From: a bacterium
Lineage (GTDB): Bacteria; Blakebacterota; Blakebacteria; Blakebacterales; Blakebacteraceae
NCBI GenBank assembly: GCA_025774205.1
Contig: JALGWK010000079.1
Span: forward strand, 1 to 27,568
Length of the DNA: 27,568 nucleotides
Direction of reading: 5' to 3'
Within the stretch, counting starts at the first letter, position 1, and each line of letters starts with the position of its first letter. Below are positions 1 through 6,694 of this stretch, piece by piece. Below the pieces are notes generated by a model. That model was not told the DNA's origin. It worked only from the letters and a program-made list of their open reading frames with translations, and made no database searches. Position numbers and translations under genes: made by a program.

Positions 1-1
1 G

Positions 2-1025
2 CGCCGGTTCGGGGTGGCTGTCGATCCCGAGACCCAGATCGTCTCGCTCCTCGGCAGCAAGGAGGGGCTGGCCCACCTGCCGATCGCCCTCTGCGATCCC
101 GGCGACATCGGGGTTTTTCCCGATCCCGGTTATCTGATCTACACACCCGCGCTCCACCTGGCGGGCGCCGAACCGGTTGCCTACCCCCTCGATCCCGGGC
201 AGGGGTGGAGTCCCGACTGGGAACGCTTCGAAGAAATCCTGGCTGACCGTCAGCGGCAGGCAGGGGGTGGTGAACGACCGGTCACGCTTCGAAGAAATCC
301 TGGCTGACCGTCAGCGGCAGGCAGGGGGTGGTGAACGACCGGTCAGACTCATGATCCTCAATTATCCCCATAACCCGACCGCCGCCACCGCCGACAGTGA
401 CGATTTCGACCGGGCCGTGCTCAGCGGCCGCGCCCGGGGAGCCGTGGTGGTGAATGACAACGCCTACGCCGACATCGGTTTCGACGGCTACCGGCCGGGC
501 AGCATTCTGCAGGCGCCAGCCGCGGAAGGGGGCGCTGCCGGCTCCGGAGTGGTCGAGTTCCACAGCCTTTCGAAGACCTTCTCAATGGCGGGATGGCGGA
601 CTGCCTTCGCGGTCGGCGATCCGGAGGTGATCGCTGCCGTGGCCAGGGTGAAGACGTTTTACGATACCGGCAGCCTGGAGGCGATCCAGAGGGCGGCAGC
701 CGTGGCGCTCGATAACGCCGAGGAGATCGCCCGCACCGTGAGCGAACGGTACCAGGCCCGCCGCGACCTGCTTCTACCCGCCCTGCAGACCGTAGGGCTC
801 ACAGCCGACCGGCCCCGCGGCACCATCTACATCTGGGCCCGACTGCCCGGCGGGGGGACCGACGACCTCGGATTCTGTCGGGAACTGCTCGAGCAGGCCC
901 ACGTTGCCCTCAGTCCCGGATCGGCATTCGGTCCGGGCGGGGCGGGCTACGTGCGATTCGCACTGACGGCGCCGGAGGCGCGGCTGGAAGAGGCGGTCGA
1001 ACGACTGAAAGAGTTCGGAGGTTGA
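2..1025 (+). pseudogene. DapL-like class I/II aminotransferase, 5'-truncated by window edge and frameshifted
   Basis: PLP-dependent aminotransferase most like LL-diaminopimelate aminotransferases, which form LL-diaminopimelate for lysine and peptidoglycan. The open frame begins at base 2, so the N terminus lies outside the window. Visible family marks are GSKEGLAHLP, DPGDIGVFPDPGY, NYPHNPT, the PLP-lysine segment SLSKTFSMAGWR and a normal C terminus ending at the TGA at 1023-1025. The protein is split over two frames. The first frame runs to a TGA at 305-307 and the second carries everything from about 285 onward. The break is a perfect 61-bp tandem duplication (223-283 and 284-344). Removing one copy restores a continuous protein through ERPV/RLMILNYP. 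As written, no full-length enzyme is made. The product class is secure; the DapL assignment rather than another aspartate-family aminotransferase is inference. Confidence 0.85.
223..345 (+). repeat. 61-bp perfect tandem duplication inside the aminotransferase gene
   Basis: The unit beginning ACGCTTCGAAGAAATCCTGG occurs at 223 and again at 284. Identity is unbroken over 62 bases (223-284 versus 284-345), giving a 61-bp period. Because 61 is not a multiple of three, it shifts the reading frame. Perfect identity implies a recent event or an assembly artefact. Confidence 0.97.
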
Positions 1026-1450
1026 TGCAGGTGGATACCCTGAGGATAAACGGTCTCCGCTTCTACGGTTACCATGGCGAGATGGCGGTGGAGAAGGAGG
1101 GCGGGCAGGTCTTCGAGGTGGATGTGGAGATCCGTTTCGATCAACGGCCCTCGTCGGTGGATGACGACCTCTCGAAAGGTGTGGATGTACGGGAAGTGTA
1201 TCGTCGGATCAGGGAGGTGGTGCAGGGGCCTTCCCGCGATCTGGTGGAGACGGTGGCGCAGGATCTGGCCGACTCCCTGCTGGAGATCCCGCCGGTCGAG
1301 AGCACCCTGATCAGGTTGAAGAAACCGGCGGCCTACCGGTACGACGCGGAGGAGCCGGGATACGAGGTGGAAATCGAACGGTCGGCACCGGAAATCGAGC
1401 GGTCGGCAGCGGAGGTCGAGCAGTCGGCAGCGGAAGCGGGGCAGGAATGA
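1025..1450 (+). CDS. folB: Dihydroneopterin aldolase FolB
   Basis: Converts 7,8-dihydroneopterin to 6-hydroxymethyl-dihydropterin and glycolaldehyde in cytosolic folate synthesis; the next gene uses the product. The ATG at 1025 overlaps the upstream stop as TGATG. An in-frame TTG at 1022 is possible but less likely. The 141-residue product has the N-terminal INGLRFYGYHGE strand-loop, an active-site Glu candidate in LVETVAQ (E75) and a C-terminal Lys in RLKKPAA (K100). The core ends near residue 116. After that comes a family-foreign tail of three imperfect heptads (EIERSAP, EIERSAA, EVEQSAA) encoded by a 21-bp repeat. The Tyr usual near residue 54 of the family appears to be Val (GVDVREVY), which deserves an alignment check. 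Confidence 0.9.
   Translation: MQVDTLRINGLRFYGYHGEMAVEKEGGQVFEVDVEIRFDQRPSSVDDDLSKGVDVREVYRRIREVVQGPSRDLVETVAQDLADSLLEIPPVESTLIRLKKPAAYRYDAEEPGYEVEIERSAPEIERSAAEVEQSAAEAGQE
1370..1432 (+). repeat. Degenerate 21-bp tandem repeat encoding the FolB C-terminal heptads
   Basis: Three imperfect 21-base units each encode seven residues of the pattern E-(I/V)-E-(R/Q)-S-A-(P/A). They form the acidic, low-complexity end of folB. The period keeps the frame, so copy number could change without breaking the gene. Confidence 0.75.
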
Positions 1451-2019
1451 ACCGCGGCGGTCCCGATCAGCTCTGGCCAGAGGGGGCGGGGGGGGATATC
1501 CGTGTGGTCTACCTGGGACTCGGCGCCAACCTGGGTGACCGCACCCGGGCGATCAGGGCCGGTATCGAGGCGCTCGGCGAACTCGGCGTCCGTCCGGTGG
1601 CTCTCTCCAGCATCTATGAGAGTCCGGCCAAGTACATCTCCGATCAACCTGATTTCTTCAACTGCGTGGGGCGGTTCGAAACCACCCTCACTCCCGAAGA
1701 GCTCCTCAAAGCGTGCCAGGAGGTGGAACGGAGACTCGGTCGTCAGGATCGGGAGCGCTTCGGACCGCGTGAAATCGACATCGATATCCTCATCTACGAG
1801 GGAGAGTGTCTCGCGGTTGAGGAACTCTCGATCCCGCACCCCTCGATTGCCGAGCGGCTCTTCGTCCTGAAACCGCTGGCCCAGATCGCGCCCGACCTGG
1901 AGGTGCCCGGCCGGGGTGCCGTGACCGATCTGCTGCGGCGTGCCGAGCGGAGTCTGCCGCAGGAGGAGTACGTGACCAAGATCGGTGAACTGCCCCTCGA
2001 TCAGGGCGGAGCGGTGTGA
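1447..2019 (+). CDS. folK: 6-hydroxymethyl-dihydropterin pyrophosphokinase FolK
   Basis: Transfers pyrophosphate from ATP to 6-hydroxymethyl-7,8-dihydropterin, the step after FolB. The ATG overlaps the folB stop as ATGA, indicating translational coupling. The 190-residue protein has an extra N-terminal stretch of about 18 residues, then VYLGLGANLGDR, SSIYESPA, PDFFNCVGRFET and the HPPK signature RFGPREIDIDILIYEG with its metal-binding aspartates, followed by IPHPSIAERLFVLKPL. The C terminus is about 20 residues longer than a minimal HPPK. Its stop overlaps the following GTG. Confidence 0.95.
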   Translation: MNRGGPDQLWPEGAGGDIRVVYLGLGANLGDRTRAIRAGIEALGELGVRPVALSSIYESPAKYISDQPDFFNCVGRFETTLTPEELLKACQEVERRLGRQDRERFGPREIDIDILIYEGECLAVEELSIPHPSIAERLFVLKPLAQIAPDLEVPGRGAVTDLLRRAERSLPQEEYVTKIGELPLDQGGAV

Positions 2020-2270
2020 TCCTGCGCCAGCCGATCAGGAGCGAGGGGAGGGAACGGCGCCTCAGGGATGAATACCTGGTGGCAGTGGTAGAGGCGTATA
2101 ACTACTATTTTCTCCACTTCGAGGAGGCACCACTGCTTATCTTGCAGGGGCGGGAAATTGACGCGATCCTGGATGAACGGTTCGTGGAGGAACTGCTGAA
2201 TCTGCCTGGTGAGCCGCATTCAGGGATCCGGTTCTGGAATCCGATGGTCCGGTCGGGAGAGAACGGGTGA
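2016..2270 (+). CDS. C-terminal fragment of a deoxynucleoside kinase (84 residues)
   Basis: Starts with GTG at 2016, overlapping the folK stop (GTGA), and ends at 2270, overlapping the GTG of the next gene. Its residues align with the last third of the complete kinase directly downstream. EYLVAVVEAYNYYFLHFEEA matches DYLRSLNEAYNYYFFHYDAS, PLLILQGREID matches PLLVVNTSEID, and IRSEGRERRL matches the LID-loop region IRGRGRSFERRL. The P-loop, substrate-binding and DRS-type regions are absent, so it cannot be a kinase alone. It looks like the 3' remnant of a second, diverged kinase whose first two-thirds were deleted after folK. It remains open and has both coupling overlaps, so it may still be translated. 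A retained role, such as binding the full kinase, is possible but unsupported. Confidence 0.8.
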   Translation: MILRQPIRSEGRERRLRDEYLVAVVEAYNYYFLHFEEAPLLILQGREIDAILDERFVEELLNLPGEPHSGIRFWNPMVRSGENG

Positions 2271-2911
2271 AAGAAGCACGCTACATCGCGATCGAAGGTC
2301 CGATCGGGGTCGGGAAAACGAGCCTGGCAACCCTGCTGGGTCGGCGTCTGGGTGCCCGTCTGGTTCTGGAGCGCCCCGACGAGAATCCCTTTCTCGACGA
2401 CTTCTACAAGGATCCGAAGCGGTACGCGTTCAAGACCCAGCTCTTCTTCACCCTCTCCCGCTACATGCAGCAGCAGGACCTCGGCCAGCAGGATCTTTTC
2501 CATGACCTGGTGATCGCCGATTATCTCTTCGCGAAGGACAAGATCTTCGCCTACCTGACCCTCGACGACAAGGAAGTGGCTCTCTACGAGAAACTGGTCG
2601 ACCTTATCGAACCGGAGATCGAGGTACCCGACCTGATCATCTACCTGCAGGCCACCACCGAAGTCCTGCTCGATCGGATCCGGGGGCGGGGCCGCTCCTT
2701 CGAACGCCGGCTCTCCGAGGACTACCTCCGGTCGCTGAACGAGGCCTACAACTACTACTTCTTCCACTACGACGCCAGTCCGCTGCTCGTGGTCAACACC
2801 AGTGAAATAGATTTCGTGCACCGGCAGAGCGATCTCGATGACCTGATCGAGGAGATCAGGCGTCCCCACGCCGGCACAACCTTCTATGGCCCGGGGGGTA
2901 AGGGCTTATGA
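2267..2911 (+). CDS. Deoxynucleoside kinase (dNK/dGK family)
   Basis: Phosphorylates deoxynucleosides with ATP in the salvage pathway; the preferred base cannot be read from sequence. The 214-residue protein has the P-loop GPIGVGKTS (residues 11-19), ERPDENPFLDDFY, KTQLFFTLSRYMQ, the DRS-like segment VIADYLFAKDKIFA, the helix leading to DLIIYLQATTEVLLDRI and the arginine-rich LID RIRGRGRSFERRL. Length is normal for bacterial dNKs. GTG at 2267 overlaps the preceding stop, and the stop overlaps the panB ATG. It is the intact paralogue of the fragment just upstream. Confidence 0.92.
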   Translation: MKEARYIAIEGPIGVGKTSLATLLGRRLGARLVLERPDENPFLDDFYKDPKRYAFKTQLFFTLSRYMQQQDLGQQDLFHDLVIADYLFAKDKIFAYLTLDDKEVALYEKLVDLIEPEIEVPDLIIYLQATTEVLLDRIRGRGRSFERRLSEDYLRSLNEAYNYYFFHYDASPLLVVNTSEIDFVHRQSDLDDLIEEIRRPHAGTTFYGPGGKGL

Positions 2912-3750
2912 GCACCGGTCACGACGATCCGGCCTCGCGCGCGAGGGTTACCGTCAGGACCCTGCAGCGCATGAAGCAGAGCGGTGACACCATCGTCTGC
3001 CTGACGGCTTACGACGCTCTCCTGGCGCGGCTCCTCGACCGGAGCGGGATCGACCTGATCCTCGTCGGTGACTCCGCCGGCATGGTGATGGCGGGCCGGA
3101 AAGACACCCTCGGGGTGACCCTCGACGAGATGCTCCACTTCACCCGCTGGGCGGCCGAGGGGGTCGAACGGGCGATGCTGGTCGCCGACATGCCCTTCCT
3201 CACCTACCAGGTGAATCCCGATGAGGCGGTCCGGAACGCCGGCCGGTTCCTGGCCGAGGGCGGCGCCGAAGCGGTGAAGGTGGAAGGGGGACGCACGATC
3301 GCCCCCACCATCCAGCGGCTGGTCTCGATCGGTATCCCGGTCATGGGGCACCTCGGACTGACGCCGCAGAGCATCAACGCTTTCGGGGGGTACCAGCTCC
3401 AGGCCGTCGATGAAGCCGCCCGCGAACGGCTCCTGACCGACGCCCGGCTCCTGGAGGAGGTCGGCTGCTTCTCGATCGTGCTGGAGAAGATCCCGGCCGA
3501 TCTTGCCGAAGAGGTCTCCGGCGCCATATCGATCCCCACCATCGGGATCGGGGCGGGAGCGGGTTGTGACGGGCAGATCCTGGTCACCCACGACATGCTG
3601 GGACTCTTTACTGATTTCAAGCCGAAGTTCGTCCGCCGGTACGCTGAACTCGCCACCGATATCGAGGCGGCCGTCACCCGTTTCGTCGATGACGTGCGGG
3701 AGGGGACCTTCCCCGCTCCGGAAGAGTCGTACCGGGACGACGGGAAGTAG
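2908..3750 (+). CDS. panB: 3-methyl-2-oxobutanoate hydroxymethyltransferase PanB
   Basis: Makes ketopantoate from 2-oxoisovalerate using 5,10-methylene-tetrahydrofolate, which links the pantothenate genes to the folate genes upstream. The 280-residue TIM-barrel protein carries CLTAYDALLARLLD, LILVGDSAGMVMAG, the metal and substrate segment DMPFLTYQ, AVKVEGG, GHLGLTPQSI, the catalytic-Glu strand IVLEKIPADLA, and IPTIGIGAGAGCDGQILV near the C terminus. Length is typical. ATG at 2908 overlaps the dNK stop (ATGA). No defects seen. Confidence 0.97.
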   Translation: MSTGHDDPASRARVTVRTLQRMKQSGDTIVCLTAYDALLARLLDRSGIDLILVGDSAGMVMAGRKDTLGVTLDEMLHFTRWAAEGVERAMLVADMPFLTYQVNPDEAVRNAGRFLAEGGAEAVKVEGGRTIAPTIQRLVSIGIPVMGHLGLTPQSINAFGGYQLQAVDEAARERLLTDARLLEEVGCFSIVLEKIPADLAEEVSGAISIPTIGIGAGAGCDGQILVTHDMLGLFTDFKPKFVRRYAELATDIEAAVTRFVDDVREGTFPAPEESYRDDGK

Positions 3751-3758
3751 GCGCCGTC

Positions 3759-4625
3759 ATGCTGCGCCTGAACGAGCCATCCCGGATGCGGGAGTGGTCG
3801 AGGTCGCAGCGCTCTTCCGGCCGGAGTATCGCCCTCGTGCCCACCATGGGTGCCATCCATGCCGGTCATCTCTCCCTGGTTGATCTGGCCGCCGAACACG
3901 CCGACTGCGTGGTCGTCAGCATCTTCGTCAATCCCGCCCAGTTCGGGAAGGGGGAGGACCTCGGCGCCTATCCCCGCGACCTCGACCGTGACATCGAGCT
4001 CCTCTTCGACCTGCCGGTCGAGGCTCTCTTCCTGCCTGCCGAGTCCGATCTCTATCCCGGGGATTACAGCACCTGGGTCGAGGAGACCTCGATCTCACAG
4101 GGGTGGGAGGGTGCTTCCCGGCCCGATCACTTCCGCGGGGTCACCACCATCGTCACCAGGCTCCTGCTGGCCGTGGAGCCGGAGTTGCTGGTTCTGGGAC
4201 AGAAAGATGCCCAGCAGGTGGCGGTCATCAGCAGGATGATCCGCGATCTGCTCCTGCCGGTGGAGGTCATGGTCGGCGCCACGGTCCGGGAATCCGACGG
4301 TCTTGCCCTCTCGAGCCGCAACGCCTACCTTTCCGGAGATGAGCGCGGGCAGGCTGTCTGTCTTTTCGAGGCGCTGTCCGAAGCGCGTCGGCTCGTGTCG
4401 GGTGGGGAGGTCGATCCGGTGGTTGTCACGCGACATATGCGCGAGCGGATCGAACGGGAGCCGGATGCACGCATCGACTACCTTGCTGCTCTCGATCCCA
4501 TCACCTTCGAACCGGTCGACACCATTGCGGGCAGGGTCATGTTCTGTCTCGCGGTCCATATCGGCAGAACCCGTCTCATCGATAACGACATCGTTACGAT
4601 CCAGAGTGGCGGAGACACGGTCTGA
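3759..4625 (+). CDS. panC: Pantothenate synthetase PanC
   Basis: ATP-dependent condensation of pantoate with beta-alanine. The 288-residue product shows PTMGAIHAGHLSLV (HAGH is the HIGH-type motif), SIFVNPAQFGKGEDL, YPRDLDRD, DHFRGVTTIVTRLL, LGQKDAQQ and LSSRNAYLS (the KMSKS-type position). The start is the ATG 8 bases after panB. PanB supplies the path to pantoate and PanD downstream supplies beta-alanine, so the three genes form a complete local pathway apart from ketopantoate reductase, which is not in the window. Confidence 0.96.
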   Translation: MLRLNEPSRMREWSRSQRSSGRSIALVPTMGAIHAGHLSLVDLAAEHADCVVVSIFVNPAQFGKGEDLGAYPRDLDRDIELLFDLPVEALFLPAESDLYPGDYSTWVEETSISQGWEGASRPDHFRGVTTIVTRLLLAVEPELLVLGQKDAQQVAVISRMIRDLLLPVEVMVGATVRESDGLALSSRNAYLSGDERGQAVCLFEALSEARRLVSGGEVDPVVVTRHMRERIEREPDARIDYLAALDPITFEPVDTIAGRVMFCLAVHIGRTRLIDNDIVTIQSGGDTV

Positions 4626-4648
4626 CGCCACCCCAGCGGGAGAATCAG

Positions 4649-5005
4649 GTGCTGCTCACACTCCTGAAATCGAAGATCCAGCGGGCGAAAGTCACCCGGA
4701 CGGAGCTCTACTACCAGGGCAGTCTCACGCTCGATCCGGTCCTGATGAAGGCTGCCGGGATGCTCGCGGGCGAGATGGTCCAGGTGGTGAACCTCAATAA
4801 CGGGAGCCGTTTCGAGACCTATATCATCAAAGGGGAGACCACGGGCAACGGCGAGGTGGTCCTGAACGGGCCGGCCGCGAGGCTCGGTTACGTCGGGGAT
4901 GAGGTTATTATCCTGACATACGCGCAGATGACTCCCGACGAGGCTGCCGGCTACGAACCGCTGGTGGTCATGGTCGGTGAGAACAACCAGCCCCTGGAGG
5001 CGTGA
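4649..5005 (+). CDS. panD: Aspartate 1-decarboxylase PanD proenzyme
   Basis: Pyruvoyl enzyme making beta-alanine from L-aspartate. The 118-residue proenzyme has the self-cleavage pair Gly24-Ser25 in YYQGSLTLD; Ser25 becomes the pyruvoyl group. Other marks are KSKIQRAKVT at the N terminus, EMVQVVNLNNGSRFETY, NGPAARLGYVGDEVIIL and a normal C-terminal length. GTG start, 23 bases after panC. The stop at 5003-5005 overlaps a GTG at 5002 that is the expected start of the next gene. Confidence 0.96.
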   Translation: MLLTLLKSKIQRAKVTRTELYYQGSLTLDPVLMKAAGMLAGEMVQVVNLNNGSRFETYIIKGETTGNGEVVLNGPAARLGYVGDEVIILTYAQMTPDEAAGYEPLVVMVGENNQPLEA

Positions 5006-5749
5006 CCCATAGCGAAGCTCCCTGCCAGTCCGCCGGACGACGATAACACCGTACCCTCCTGCGCGATCGTACTCGCCGCGGGTGAGGGTACGAGGATGAA
5101 CAGTTCCCTTCCGAAAGTGCTCCACGAGGTCGGTGGCCGGACCATGCTCGACCATGTTGTTACGGCCCTCAAGAGGGCCGGCAGCGACACCATCATCGTC
5201 ACCGTCGGCTTCGGTCGGGAGATGGTAGAGGAAGAACTGCGGCAGCAGCACCCCGGGGCGAAGATCGCCGTACAGGAGGAACAGCTCGGAACCGGTGACG
5301 CCGCCCGGGTGGCGCTGTCCACGGTCCCCGACGATTGCCGGGAGGTCGGGATCTTCTGCGGCGACACACCATTATTGACGGCTGAGACCATCCGCGGCCT
5401 GGCCGCCGAGCACCGGGAACGCTCCGCGGCGGTCACCGTCCTGACCGCCGAGATAGCTGAGCCCGCCGGATACGGTCGGGTGATCAGGGATGAGTCCGGG
5501 TATCTCGCCCGGATCGTGGAGGAGAAGGACGCCACCGCCGAAGAACGGACCGTGCGGGAGATCAACGCCGGAACCTATTTTTTCAACCGTCAGGCGCTGG
5601 CCGGGGCCCTGCGCGGGCTCGACAACGACAACGCCCAGGGGGAATACTATCTGCCCGACACCATTTCACTCCTCCGGTCGAAGGGAGAACGGGTCGCGGC
5701 CTGGGCGGAGGCCGAGAGGATCATGTCGGCCAGGGGAGGAGCGGCATGA
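5002..5749 (+). CDS. GlmU-type nucleotidyltransferase, N-terminal domain only; start region disrupted
   Basis: Sugar-1-phosphate nucleotidyltransferase domain matching the uridylyltransferase half of GlmU: LAAGEGTRMNSSLPKVLHEV, EEQLGTGDAAR, CGDTPLL, EPAGYGRVIRD, RIVEEKDAT, EINAGTYFF and NDNAQGEYYLPD. It ends after about 230 residues, so the left-handed beta-helix acetyltransferase half is missing. Reaction inferred: UDP-GlcNAc formation or a related sugar nucleotide. The first ordinary in-frame start is ATG 5096, but this would cut the domain inside the nucleotide-binding loop; homology begins by about 5054. Upstream to the panD stop there is no in-frame ATG, GTG or TTG. The coupled GTG at 5002 is one frame away and hits TAA at 5044-5046. 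A single-base indel between 5005 and 5050, or a rare start such as ATA 5009, would explain this. Confidence 0.8.
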
Positions 5750-5783
5750 GACACAGTTTCGCCACGGGAGGAGCGGCATGAGA
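5729..5783 (+). repeat. Direct repeat carrying a Shine-Dalgarno and ATG, 32-bp period
   Basis: The 23-base unit GCCA(G/C)GGGAGGAGCGGCATGAGA occurs at 5729-5751 and 5761-5783 with one mismatch. Each copy contains GGAGG followed by ATG at normal spacing. The first ATG (5746) overlaps the stop of the GlmU-type gene and opens an 11-residue ORF. The second (5778) starts the LytR_C gene. The arrangement looks like a duplicated gene junction. Confidence 0.85.
5746..5781 (+). CDS. 11-residue mini-ORF between the GlmU-type gene and the LytR_C gene
   Basis: ATG 5746 is preceded by GGGAGGAG and overlaps the upstream TGA. The frame reads MRHSFATGGAA and stops at TGA 5779-5781, which itself overlaps the ATG of the next gene at 5778. 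It is created by the 32-bp duplication and is best seen as a by-product that keeps ribosomes coupled across the junction. No independent function is implied. Confidence 0.4.
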   Translation: MRHSFATGGAA

Positions 5784-6290
5784 TCTGGCCGACTGCGACA
5801 GGCCACTGACCGGAATCCCGGCTCCGTCAGCCGGCGACTCCTGGCCTACCTCGGGGTCATCTCCGGAGTGGCGGTGGTCGTTGTCGCGGTCGTCGGCCTC
5901 ACGATGTGTGAGAAACCCGACGAGGGGGCACCGACCGACTCCTTCACTGAACTGGAGGAGACGGACAGCGAGCGGGGCTCACCCGATCAGCGGCCGCAGG
6001 TGGAGGTCCTGAACGGCTGCGGCGTGTCAGGTGTCGCGGCCACAACCCATGAGTACCTCAGGCAGTTCGGATTCGACGTCGTGAACGTCGAGAATGCTCC
6101 GGCTTTCGATTACGCTGAGACCATCGTGATCGACCGGGGCGGGGACGAGCAGGTGGCCCGGCGGCTGGCGCGTGTCATCGGCACCGGAAATGTCATCCGG
6201 CAGGTCCGTCCCGACCTCATGCTGCAGGTGACGGTGATACTGGGCGCAGATTACGAAGGATTGAATCCGTATGGAGAGATCGAACCGTGA
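5778..6290 (+). CDS. Membrane-anchored LytR C-terminal (LytR_C) domain protein
   Basis: A 170-residue protein with a basic N-terminal segment, one hydrophobic span at about residues 24-45 (LLAYLGVISGVAVVVVAVVG) and then an acidic linker. It ends in a LytR_C-type domain from PQVEVLNGCGVSGVA through LRQFGFDVVNVENA to QVTVILGADYE. It is predicted to be anchored in the inner membrane with the domain outside the cytoplasm. In LCP proteins this domain follows a phosphotransferase domain, but that domain is absent here, so no enzymatic role can be given. Start chosen at ATG 5778, directly after GGAGGAGCGGC. The stop overlaps the rsfS GTG. Its position just before rsfS-argS suggests co-expression only. 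Confidence 0.8.
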   Translation: MRSGRLRQATDRNPGSVSRRLLAYLGVISGVAVVVVAVVGLTMCEKPDEGAPTDSFTELEETDSERGSPDQRPQVEVLNGCGVSGVAATTHEYLRQFGFDVVNVENAPAFDYAETIVIDRGGDEQVARRLARVIGTGNVIRQVRPDLMLQVTVILGADYEGLNPYGEIEP

Positions 6291-6694
6291 CCGTTCCGAG
6301 AAGTGAGCTGAGGGCGAAGAGCGAGGTCCCCTCCATCGACCTGGCCCGGGCCATTGCCGGGGCGGCCCTCGAGAAGAAAGCCACCGACATCCGCATCATG
6401 GATATGCGGGGGCTGACAACGATGACCGATTACTTCGTCGTTGTGACCATCTCGACCGATGTCCATTCGCGGGCCGTGGAGGGCGCCATCTCCGAGCAGA
6501 CCCGGGAGAGTTTCAACGCCCGGCCGTGGCATGTCGAGGGGGGCGAGGGAGGCCGCACGTGGGTCCTGATGGACTATGTCGACGTGGTGGTCCATCTCTT
6601 CGAAGCCGAAACCCGGGAATTTTATTCCCTCGAGCGGCTGTGGGGTGACGCGCCAACCGAGGAAGTGGCCGATCGGGAGGACCATACCTCATGA
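6287..6694 (+). CDS. rsfS: Ribosomal silencing factor RsfS (Iojap/YbeB family)
   Basis: Binds uL14 of the large ribosomal subunit and blocks subunit joining when nutrients are scarce. The 135-residue product has the typical core: LARAIAGAALEKKATDIRIMDMRGLTTMTDYFVV, then RAVEGAI, PWHVEGGEGGRTWVLMDYVDVVVHLF and the C-terminal REFYSLERLWGDAP. About 18 extra N-terminal residues precede the domain. The GTG start overlaps the previous stop (GTGA) and its stop overlaps the argS ATG (ATGA). Confidence 0.94.
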   Translation: MTVPRSELRAKSEVPSIDLARAIAGAALEKKATDIRIMDMRGLTTMTDYFVVVTISTDVHSRAVEGAISEQTRESFNARPWHVEGGEGGRTWVLMDYVDVVVHLFEAETREFYSLERLWGDAPTEEVADREDHTS

